Assembly (NCBI RefSeq): GCF_001457815.1
Contig: NZ_LN898221.1
Coordinates: forward strand, 1,011,053 to 1,075,052
Reading direction: 5' to 3'
Length of the DNA: 64,000 nt
DNA from: Vitreoscilla massiliensis
Lineage (GTDB): Bacteria > Pseudomonadota > Gammaproteobacteria > Burkholderiales > Neisseriaceae
Below the pieces are notes generated by a model. It saw nothing but the letters and a program-made list of their open reading frames with translations. It was not told where the DNA came from and did not search any database. Position numbers and translations under genes: made by a program. Of this stretch, positions 27,401-33,914 are shown piece by piece. The number at the start of each line of letters is the position of its first letter. Position 1 is the first letter of the stretch.

Positions 27401-30400
27401 TTTGTTGATGGCATCGTCTGCGTTCACACCTGCACCAACACCACTTAAGGTATTGCCACCGAAGTTGACATTGCCATCAGCAATGGTGATGGTATTGCCG
27501 GCAGCACTGCTGATGCTGATGCCGTTAGCGCCGTAAGAAGCGCTATTGCCTTGGGCATCTTCAACTTGCGTACCGGCGGTGTTCAAGACAGTTTTATTGC
27601 CTTGACCATCATCGGCAGTCACGCTTTGTACCGAAATTGCATTCGCCAATTTGAATTGGATGCCATTATCCACATTGTTGCTGATTTCGATATTGCCGTC
27701 GCTATTGCTGAAATCAACGGTTTCGCCCAATTTGACTGTATCGCCAGCGCCACCGTTGGCACTGATGTTAAAGCCTTTGTTGGTCAACTGTTGGTCCAAA
27801 TCGGCGATTTGACCTTCGGTCGCAGCACGGTCGGCCTGTATGTTATTTGGGTCGTATGTGGTGTTGCCCAATCCGGTGATTTCGCCGGTGTTGCCGTCGA
27901 TGGCGATGTTGTAAGTATTGCCAGCCACATTGATATTGCCTGCACCGATGTCGGTGGTTTGATTACCGGCCGCATCGGCGATGCTGACACCATTGGCGCC
28001 ATAAGTTGCATTATTGCCCAAGGCATCGGTGACTTCTGTGCCGGCGCCGTTCAAAACGGTTTGATTGCCCAGACCATCATCAACAGTCACGCTGCCCAGA
28101 TTCACATCTTTGGCCAAATCGACGGTGATGTCGCCATTGGTGTTTTTAAGCACCACATTGCCATCGTTATTGCTGAAATCAACGGTGTCGTTAGGCGCCA
28201 CAGTGTAAGTGCTGCCATTTTCAGTCGACACTTTCCAGCCAGCATTCGCTTGTTGGTTCACCGCATCCAAAGCGGCCTGTACGGTATTAAAAGTTGTGCC
28301 ACCGACTGCCAAACCGGCATTGACCGTGCCTGTCGCCGCATCGTAAGAACTGCTGCCACCCAAGGCATTGGCGATGCTGTTGCCCACTTGGTCTAATTGG
28401 CCCTTGTTCACCGCGTCGCCTGCGGTCACACCGGCGGCCACATTGGTCAAGGTATTGCCGCCAAAATTGATGTTGCCATTGCTGATGGTGATGGTATTGC
28501 CAGCATTGTTGATGACCAAACCATTGGAGCTGTAGTCGGTAGTATTGCCGTTTTTATCAAACGCGGTCATGCCATCGGCAGTCACGTGGGTGACTTCACC
28601 ATCTTTATTGGTCAAGATGGTTCCGCCCACCAAATATTGAGCGGTATTGTCACCATCGCTTAAATTGCTGCCCATTGCCGTGGTCACATTGCTGTAATTG
28701 TTGGACACCAAGATGTTGCTGGAGGCGGTTTGTACATTCACATTGCCCAATGCATCTTGCAAAACCAAACCTTCGGCATTCAAAGTCATGGTATTACCAT
28801 CGGCATCTTGGGCCACCACACTGTTCACCACCAAATCATCGCTGGTGTTGATGGTAATCTCATTGCCCACGCGGTTCACATCGATGTTTTTGCCGCTGTT
28901 AATGGCAACGGTATCGCCGGCACGCACCGCGCTGGCATTGTCGCCATCGCTTTGCAAGTTCCAACCTTGGCTTAAATCGGCGACTTTATTGTCCAAATTG
29001 GTCACATTTTGGTTGGTTTGGTACAACTGACCACCGTTCACCGCGTCTTTAGAACCCACGCCCACCGTACCATCGGCCACATTGGTGACTTTTTGGTTGC
29101 CCGCGCTGATGCCATTCAAACCAATAGACACATTGCTGCCTGGGGTGCCATTGCTAAAGCTCAATTGCTGCTGGTTCAAACTTGCCAATTGGGTGCCGTC
29201 TTTGTTCAGCAACACCATGCCTTTGCTGTTCACTTGCGTGGTGTTACCGGCCGCATCTTGTACTTCAGTGCCTGACGCATTGGTTGAAGTTTGATTGCCT
29301 TGGCCATCGTTGATGATGCTGCTGCCTGCGCCATAGCTGGCCCAAGCACCATTGCCTGAGTCGACTTGCAAACCACCGGCATCCAAGATGCTGCTCTTAC
29401 CACTGCCATCGACGGTGGTGACGCTGGTCAAGACCATGTCATCGCTGGTAGCGATGGTCAAAGTATTGCCCACACGGCTAATATCAATGTTGTTACCGCT
29501 GTTGATTTGCACGGTATCGCCGGCTTTGACGCTGCTGTCCACATCGCCATCGCTTTGCAACTTCCAGCCTTGGCTCAATTGGTCAATGGCATTTTTATTG
29601 TCGGCAATGTTTTGATTGGTTTGGTAAAGCTGACCGCCGTTCACCGCATCGGTAGACGTGGCCGAACTGATGTCACCTGCGGCCACATTGCTGATGGTTT
29701 GGTTGCCAGCGCTGATGCCGGTTTCACCAACAGACACGGCATTGGCCGAACCGGGATTGAACACCAATTGGTCGGCACCATAATGCGCTTCGCTGCCGCT
29801 GCTGTTGCTCACGTTCAGGCCGCTTGCATCCAAGACGCCATAAGTTGTGCCTGATGCGTCCTGTAAACTCACGCTGTTCAAATTCAAATCATCGGCAGTG
29901 GCGATGGTCAAGGTATTGCCATCACGGCTGACATCGATGTTTTTACCGCTGTTAAACTGCACGGTGTCACCGGCCACCACGCTGCTGGCGGTATCACCAT
30001 CGCTTTGGATGCGCCAGCCTTGGCTTAAGTGGGCAATGTCGGCGCTGTTTTGGTCGACTTTTTGGTCTACCGCATACAATTGACCACCATTGACCGCATC
30101 TTTAGAACCTACTTCCACTTTGCCATCGGCCAAGTTAGAAATGCCCACCGCATTGGCGGCACCCACACCACCTAAAGTGATGTGGTTTTTATCGGTGCTG
30201 TCGTATTGCACCGCCAAGCTGCCCAATAAGCCCGCTTCGTCTTCGGCTTTTTTGATGTGCTCTTGCATCTCTTGCTGGATGTCGTACAGCTGCGAACCAT
30301 TGATGGCTTCTTTAGAACTGGAAGAAATCGCGCCATCGGCCACATTGGTGATGGTTTGGTTGCCGGCATTGACGCCAGTATTGCCTATGGACACGGCATT

Positions 30401-31339
30401 GGCTGTATTGGGATTGAACACCAATTGATTGCCATTGATGACACTGCTGTTGCCCGATGCGTCCTGTAAAGTCACGCTGTTCAAAGTCAAATCAGCGGCA
30501 GTGGCGATGGTCAAGGTATTGCCGACACGGCTGACATCGATGTTATTGCCACTGTTGATTTGGACGGTGTCCCCCGCCAACACCGCGCTGGCATTGTCGC
30601 CATCGCTTTGCAATTTCCAGCCTTGGCTTAAATGGGCAATGTCATTGGTGTTTTGATTCACTTGCGTGTTGGGTTGAAACAGCTGATTGCCGGTAACCGC
30701 ATCGCTAGAACCAGCGGCGATATTGCCATCGGCCACGTTAGAAATCCCAACCGCATTAGAGGCACCCGCACCGCCTAAGGTAATGTGGTTTTTATCGGTG
30801 CTGTCGTATTGCACCGCCAAGCTGCCCAATAAACCGGCTTCGTCTTCGGCTTTTTTGATGTGCTCTTGTACTTCTTGCTGGATGTTGTACAACTGCGAGC
30901 CATTGATGGCGTCTTTAGAGCTGGAAGAAATCGCGCCATCAGCCACATTGGTGATTTTTTGGTTGCCCGCATTGATGCCAGCATTGCCGATAGACACCGC
31001 ATTGGCCGTGTCTGGATTGAACACCAAGCTGTCGGCGCCGTATTGAGCACTGTTGCCAGCGCTGTTGCTGACGTTCAGGCCGCTGCCAGTCAAGACGCTG
31101 TTGTTGCCTGATGCGTCCTGTAAGGTCACACTGTTCAGATTCAAATCGTCGGCAGTGGCGATGGTCAAGGTATTGCCATTACGGCTCACATCGATGTTTT
31201 TACCGCTGTTGATTTGCACGGTATCGCCGGCCAACACGCTGCTGGCCGCGTCACCGTCGCTTTGTAATTTCCAACCCTGGCTTAAATGGGCAATGTCAGA
31301 TGTGTTTTGGCTGACTTGTTGGGTGGTTTGGTTCAACAC
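21413..31339 (-). CDS. Adhesin fragment 3: repeat stalk, second head and YadA anchor
   Basis: 3,308 codons in the same frame as fragment 2. It contains stalk units with GW(K/N)LQSDGD spaced about 450-650 bp, the 176-residue tandem repeats near the middle, a second YadA-like head (SSAFGVNAIVDDSATNGLAM, SVAMGHGSKANGDNSISIG) and the C-terminal membrane anchor with VYLPGKSGLAIATG and GGGAGLLYMFD. On its own it has no signal peptide. Confidence 0.8.
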   Translation of the reverse strand: MLNQTTQQVSQNTSDIAHLSQGWKLQSDGDAASSVLAGDTVQINSGKNIDVSRNGNTLTIATADDLNLNSVTLQDASGNNSVLTGSGLNVSNSAGNSAQYGADSLVFNPDTANAVSIGNAGINAGNQKITNVADGAISSSSKDAINGSQLYNIQQEVQEHIKKAEDEAGLLGSLAVQYDSTDKNHITLGGAGASNAVGISNVADGNIAAGSSDAVTGNQLFQPNTQVNQNTNDIAHLSQGWKLQSDGDNASAVLAGDTVQINSGNNIDVSRVGNTLTIATAADLTLNSVTLQDASGNSSVINGNQLVFNPNTANAVSIGNTGVNAGNQTITNVADGAISSSSKEAINGSQLYDIQQEMQEHIKKAEDEAGLLGSLAVQYDSTDKNHITLGGVGAANAVGISNLADGKVEVGSKDAVNGGQLYAVDQKVDQNSADIAHLSQGWRIQSDGDTASSVVAGDTVQFNSGKNIDVSRDGNTLTIATADDLNLNSVSLQDASGTTYGVLDASGLNVSNSSGSEAHYGADQLVFNPGSANAVSVGETGISAGNQTISNVAAGDISSATSTDAVNGGQLYQTNQNIADNKNAIDQLSQGWKLQSDGDVDSSVKAGDTVQINSGNNIDISRVGNTLTIATSDDMVLTSVTTVDGSGKSSILDAGGLQVDSGNGAWASYGAGSSIINDGQGNQTSTNASGTEVQDAAGNTTQVNSKGMVLLNKDGTQLASLNQQQLSFSNGTPGSNVSIGLNGISAGNQKVTNVADGTVGVGSKDAVNGGQLYQTNQNVTNLDNKVADLSQGWNLQSDGDNASAVRAGDTVAINSGKNIDVNRVGNEITINTSDDLVVNSVVAQDADGNTMTLNAEGLVLQDALGNVNVQTASSNILVSNNYSNVTTAMGSNLSDGDNTAQYLVGGTILTNKDGEVTHVTADGMTAFDKNGNTTDYSSNGLVINNAGNTITISNGNINFGGNTLTNVAAGVTAGDAVNKGQLDQVGNSIANALGGSSSYDAATGTVNAGLAVGGTTFNTVQAALDAVNQQANAGWKVSTENGSTYTVAPNDTVDFSNNDGNVVLKNTNGDITVDLAKDVNLGSVTVDDGLGNQTVLNGAGTEVTDALGNNATYGANGVSIADAAGNQTTDIGAGNINVAGNTYNIAIDGNTGEITGLGNTTYDPNNIQADRAATEGQIADLDQQLTNKGFNISANGGAGDTVKLGETVDFSNSDGNIEISNNVDNGIQFKLANAISVQSVTADDGQGNKTVLNTAGTQVEDAQGNSASYGANGISISSAAGNTITIADGNVNFGGNTLSGVGAGVNADDAINKGQLDNLGNNLADNFGGNAQYDGNTITWSNIGGTGANTVDSAIASVNDKVNLGWNAADTAGNTFNVAAGQTVGFVNNDGNINITAAGSSLTFDLANDINVNSVTADDGQGNKTVLNTAGTQVEDAQGNSASYGANGISISSAAGNTITIADSNVNFGGNTLSGVGAGVNADDAINKGQLDNLGNNLADNIFGGNAQYDGNTITWSNIGGTGANTVDSAIASVNDKVNLGWNAADTAGNTFNVAAGQTVGFVNNDGNININAAGSSLTFDLASDINVNSVTADDGQGNKTVLNTAGTQVEDAQGNSATYGANGISISSAAGNTITIADGNVNFSGNTLSGVGAGVNADDAVNKGQLDNLGNNLADNIFGGNAQYDGNTITWSNIGGTGANTVDSAIASVNDKVNLGWNAADTAGNTFNVAAGQTVGFVNTDGNINITAAGSSLTFDLANDINVNSVTADDGQGNKTVLNTAGTQVEDAQGNSASYGANGISISSAAGNTITIADGNVNFGGNTLSGVGAGVNADDAVNKGQLDNLGNNLADNIFGGNAQYDGNTITWSNIGGTGANTVDSAIASVNDKVNLGWNAADTAGNTFNVAAGQTVGFVNNDGNINITAAGSSLTFDLANDINVNSVTADDGQGNKTVLNTAGTQVSDALGNKASYGANGSSFTDFAGNNNISNALGNSLTDIAGNTYSTTAAGSVLTNTAGDKTELTAAGTQVSDALGNNASYGANGISISSAAGNTITIADGNVNFGGNTLSGVGAGVNADDAVNKGQLDNLGNNLADNIFGGNAQYDGNTITWSNIGGTGANTVDDAITTVNSKLNLGWNAADTAGNTFNVAAGQTVGFVNTDGNINITAAGSSLTFDLANDINVNSVTADDGQGNKTVLNTAGTQVSDALGNKASYGANGSSFTDLAGNSNISNALGNSLNDIAGNTYSTTAAGSNLTNAAGDTYATTATGSVLTNTAGDKTELTAAGTQVADALGNNASYGANGISIADAAGNVFTNIGAGNINVAGNTYNIAIDGNTGEITGLSNTKYDPNNIQADRAATEGQIADLDQQLTNKGFNISANGGAGDTVKLGETVDFTNSDGNIEISNNVDNGIQFKLANAISVQSVTADDGQGNKTVLNTAGTQVEDAQGNKASYGANGSSFIDLAGNSNISNALGNTLTDIAGNTYSTNAAGSVLTNAAGDKTELTAAGTQVADALGNNATYGANGISIAEAAGNVSTSIGAGNINVAGNTYNIAIDGNSGEITGLSNTKYDPNNIQADRAATEGQIADLDNKINNAGFNISAQGGAGDTVTVGETVDFASADGNLTVSNDVDNQILLTLSSDLNLSSVTMQDALGNVNYVDATGSRVQDALGNNAFYGAIGNQFTDKAGNSFNSSAAGSNISNAKGDVTNVTASGTQVSDAAGNNANYGATGNTITNAAGDSTNVSAGNITVSNGKGGSVSIGGSGIDAGGNQITNVADGTAAGDAINKGQLDQAISDVNNSIGAANNSGVQYDKNADGTVNKDSITLGGGANGTTITNVADGKVEAGSKDAINGGQLHDALQQMQDNQTNINNDILGITVGPDGKPKLDLDIYDVANQTKTGDLTLTEAINTVNQEGTKYAHTNAADESEEPGLLNKDNNSASAGGKNSSAFGVNAIVDDSATNGLAMGYQSKVGEGATDSVSVGSKTEANGKSSVAMGHGSKANGDNSISIGTGNEVNGDRSGAIGDPSIINGNDSYSIGNNNKIDADNSFVLGNEVSIGKDATDMSKANGATFGGSVGLGNGSSVDAAVGTKNITIGDTTYDFAGSAPVGTISVGSKDAERTITNVAAGRIDASSTDAINGSQLYATNQAVDSLIKGESGPVQYVKDGNGKAQNVLNLKGDADSDAPVTLSNVADGKAANDAVNLGQMQKMGDKINARIDGLEDESRAGVATALAVANLPQVYLPGKSGLAIATGVHKGEVGYALGYSSISEGGNWVFKASATANRMGDVGGGAGLLYMFD
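24740..27625 (-). repeat. Five tandem stalk repeats of about 176 residues (528 bp)
   Basis: The segment containing KGQLDNLGNNLADNIFGG, AQYDGNTITWSNIGGTGAN and NLGWNAADTAGNTFNVAAG occurs five times, near 25,050, 25,775, 26,310, 26,840 and 27,365. The first gap is about 725 bp because of an inserted SYGANGSS-type unit; the others are about 528 bp. The copies differ by only a few synonymous and conservative changes, so recombination between them is likely and assembly is at risk here. Confidence 0.85.
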
Positions 31340-31393
31340 TTGGTTGGTTTGGTATAACTGTGAACCATTAACCGCCTCTTTGGATGTGGCGGT

Positions 31394-32770
31394 TTAGGCA
31401 CCGTTGCCGACATTGCTGATGGCTTGGTTACCAGCACTGATGCCATTGCTGCCCACACTCACGGCATTGGCAGTATTGCCATCTTTGGTAAAGGTTAAGG
31501 CATCAGAACCATAGTTAACGCTGTTACCGGTTTTGCTGTTGCTGACTTTCAGGCCGCCTGCATTCAACACGCTGTTATTACCAGCGGTATCGCTGAAGCT
31601 GACGCTGTTCAAAGTCATGTCTTTGGCGGTGGCAATGGTAATGGTATTGCCGGTGCGTGACACATCCATATTGCTGCCACTGTTAATCGCGACAGTATTG
31701 CCAGCTTTCACCGCAGTGGCGGCATCACCATCGCTTTGCAATTTCCAGCCTTGCTCCAAGGTGGAAATCGAGGTTTGCATGGTGTTCACTTTGCTGCCCA
31801 AAGTGGTGATGTTATTGCCCAACACATCCATTTTGCTGGTCAAAGCACTGTTCACCGCTTTTAATTGCGACACGTTCACGCCGTCGGTATCGGCAGAACC
31901 AGCAGCCATATTGGTAATGCGGCGTTCGCTGCCAGCTTTACCAATAGACACTTCACCCATCGCCGTACCCGCTACAGCCACTGGATTGCCATCTGCATCC
32001 AAGGGTTGATAAGCAGCATCACCAATGTGGGCACCATCGGCCACACTGTTCACACCCAAAGCCACAGAATTGCTGTGAGTTGATGATGAACCCGCACCTA
32101 TGGCCACGGCATTGTCGACACTGGCCACACTTTGGCCGCCAATGGCAATGGCATTTTTACCCGTGGCTTGCGAACCTTTGACCGAATTGCCACCAATGGC
32201 AATCGCGCCATCGGCTGTGGCTTTGGTAGCGGTTGCAGGCGTATTACCACCCGAGCCAATGGCTGTAGCGTTTTTTGCGGTAGCGGCGCTGTTCATACCA
32301 ATGGCTACCGCTTGTTGCGCCGTCGCTTGGGAAGCTGTACCGATTGTAGTAGCACCCTTGTCCAAACCCTGTGAGCGCGCACCAATGGCAACCGAGCCCG
32401 AACCTTCTGTTTTAGACGTCATACCAATGGCGGTACTGAAGTTGCCAATGGCCTGACTTTGCACACCCACAGCCACCGAACCACCACCTTTTGACTCCGT
32501 ACTTGTCCACTGACTTTTAATCAAAGTCGTGCCCGTTAAAGCGGTGTATTCGGCACCGAATTTGTCAATCACCGAATTCACGTCATCGCCGCCAATGGCC
32601 ACACTGGAATCACCTGACGCACGGGTATCGTTACCGATAGCCGTTGATTGGTCACCCGCCGCTTGTGACATAGAACCAATGGCGATTGATTGGCCAGTGC
32701 CCGCATCCACACGCGCACCATAACCCAAGGCAGTAGAACGGTCGCCTAAAGCTTGGGCGCTGTCACCCAA
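31394..32770 (-). CDS. Adhesin fragment 2: YadA-like head and first neck
   Basis: 458 codons in the frame that continues fragment 1 if one A is restored. It carries the repetitive head (STALGYGARVDAG, SIAIGSMSQAAGDQSTAIGN), a neck (RRITNMAAGSADTDGVNVSQ) and the first stalk unit (GWKLQSDGDAATAVKAG). It ends at the TAA at 31394-31396. Confidence 0.7.
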   Translation of the reverse strand: MGDSAQALGDRSTALGYGARVDAGTGQSIAIGSMSQAAGDQSTAIGNDTRASGDSSVAIGGDDVNSVIDKFGAEYTALTGTTLIKSQWTSTESKGGGSVAVGVQSQAIGNFSTAIGMTSKTEGSGSVAIGARSQGLDKGATTIGTASQATAQQAVAIGMNSAATAKNATAIGSGGNTPATATKATADGAIAIGGNSVKGSQATGKNAIAIGGQSVASVDNAVAIGAGSSSTHSNSVALGVNSVADGAHIGDAAYQPLDADGNPVAVAGTAMGEVSIGKAGSERRITNMAAGSADTDGVNVSQLKAVNSALTSKMDVLGNNITTLGSKVNTMQTSISTLEQGWKLQSDGDAATAVKAGNTVAINSGSNMDVSRTGNTITIATAKDMTLNSVSFSDTAGNNSVLNAGGLKVSNSKTGNSVNYGSDALTFTKDGNTANAVSVGSNGISAGNQAISNVGNGA

Positions 32771-33087
32771 GGAGTTGATTGGCCATACTGCGCTTTGGCG
32801 TTGTTACCAATCGCAATTGAATTATTGGCACTTTTAGAGGATGTACCTACCTGCGCACCTTCGCCTATGGCAACATAATTATTACCAAATTGGCTGGAGG
32901 CCGCGTCTGAGCTCTTAAACGACGCATGAGCGGTGCCGCTCAAACCCATGACCATCACAGGCACGCTCAAGGCAGCGATAACGGTTTTAACTGTGGTGCT
33001 GCTTTTTTTGCGGGCAGTGGTGTTTTCCGCTACGGCCACATAAGTGCCAGTCGAGTGGTTATAAACAACGCGGTAGGTACGATTCAT
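32746..33087 (-). CDS. Adhesin fragment 1: extended signal peptide and start of head
   Basis: 113 codons. MNRTYRVVYNHSTGTYVAVA, followed by a basic stretch (ENTTARKKSS) and a hydrophobic core (VIAALSVPVMVMGLSGTAHA), is the extended signal peptide region typical of large autotransporters. Head repeats begin at GNNYVAIGEGAQVG and NNSIAIGNNAKAQ. The frame ends in STPWVTAPKL, which is out-of-frame sequence after the missing base. Confidence 0.75.
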   Translation of the reverse strand: MNRTYRVVYNHSTGTYVAVAENTTARKKSSTTVKTVIAALSVPVMVMGLSGTAHASFKSSDAASSQFGNNYVAIGEGAQVGTSSKSANNSIAIGNNAKAQYGQSTPWVTAPKL

Positions 33088-33346
33088 TGACTGTGTCCTT
33101 CAAAACGACGAATCCAGTCCAGCGCCGGTTCATTTTGAAAAACATGAACCCATAGTGTGAGAGTTGCTGTGTGGCGCAGATTGGATGTTTGAGTGTGTGT
33201 GACCCTAGCGAGTCTGCAAGTTGAAGGGAAAGTAACACATTGGTTTTGAAAATTTAAGCCCAAAAACCCCGACTTTTTTGGCTAAAAACCCTAAAAAATG
33301 ACTATGTGCACTAAAACATTTTTGACAAATGTTTTGCATTTGCACG

Positions 33347-33370
33347 CTTTGCAGTGCATTCATTGCAAAG
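33347..33370. promoter_or_regulatory. Inverted repeat, candidate operator upstream of the adhesin
   Basis: CTTTGCA-N10-TGCAAAG, perfect seven-base arms, about 260 bases before the adhesin start. Confidence 0.35.
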
Positions 33371-33386
33371 AAAATTTTGAGTTTTT

Positions 33387-33405
33387 ATGTCAATCATCAT
33401 GACAT
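33387..33405. promoter_or_regulatory. Second inverted repeat, candidate operator
   Basis: ATGTCA-N7-TGACAT, perfect six-base arms, 17 bases from the previous inverted repeat. Two dyads close together in an otherwise featureless AT-rich region hint at regulator binding. Confidence 0.35.
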
Positions 33406-33914
33406 GTAAATTGAGCTTTCCACTCCAAACCCAGCAAAAAATTAGCATCTTAACCAAATCCTAAACCAAAATACATATTGCATAAATTTTTTATATATCA
33501 ACGGCAAATAGCGGCAATATTCAATCAGGTTTTCACTCTAATTTGGCCATCACTCTAGTGCCTTTTTTCGGCCCAAAATTCAGCCAATTTAGCGCTTGAA
33601 AATGCTTTACTCTAAGCCTTGACATTTGCCTGAACTTCTCAAAACACGCAACAATATTCCGACGCAACGGTATCTTTATTTCAACATTATTTGCGTTAAA
33701 TCAAATAAAGATAAGCTTAGAAACTATGGTTTATATGCAACACTTTTTAACTGCAAAATTAGAATAAGCACTAAAATTAGCACAATATGCCAAATAACTG
33801 CCAAGCCCTGCACATCCGTACTCGACACCGATTTTGCCGCTGCCAAAGCCGCGTACACAGGACGCTAACGGCAATTTCCGCTACAATGCGTTTTTGCGTC
33901 CCAATCTAGCTCCC

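Larger units (their letters stand above)
21413..33087 (-). pseudogene. Giant trimeric autotransporter adhesin, interrupted by a frameshift and a stop
   Basis: Read on the minus strand, this is one type Vc adhesin gene of about 3,890 codons. Order: extended signal peptide, YadA-like head with repeated AIG/AxG units, a long stalk with many neck motifs of the form SKDAVNGGQLY, tandem stalk repeats, a second head near 22.1-22.5 kb, and a YadA C-terminal anchor (INARIDGLEDESRAGVATAL and so on). Two lesions break it. Near 32777 one A appears lost from AAA, since adding it restores YGQSNSLGDSAQALGD. At 31394-31396 an in-frame TAA interrupts GNGA-TATSKEAVNGSQLY, both sides staying in one frame. Without correction no single product has both signal peptide and anchor. 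Either the gene is dead or phase-variable, or the assembly has errors. Confidence 0.85.
33088..33914. other. AT-rich divergent intergenic region between the adhesin and smc
   Basis: About 830 bases with no credible gene and no DUS word, much richer in A+T than its surroundings. It must carry the promoters of both flanking genes. On the minus strand TTGTCA and CATAGT with a 16-base spacer (around 33,301-33,328) could drive the adhesin, at low certainty. An 80-codon frame at 33626-33868 lacks a ribosome-binding site and overlaps the upstream region of smc; I do not call it. Confidence 0.6.

Noticed and set aside
24740..27625. Regular repeats that might be a CRISPR array
   Set aside because: Unit length of 528 bp, no spacers, and the repeats are translated without interruption as adhesin stalk.
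27551..28396. Long plus-strand open frames (up to 281 codons) across the adhesin
   Set aside because: They lie opposite the repeat-rich adhesin, share its period, have no ribosome-binding sites and vanish where codon use changes. They reflect a strand with few stop codons, not genes.
33626..33868. 80-codon open frame upstream of smc
   Set aside because: No ribosome-binding site, AT-rich composition, no recognisable motif, and it ends within the upstream region of smc.
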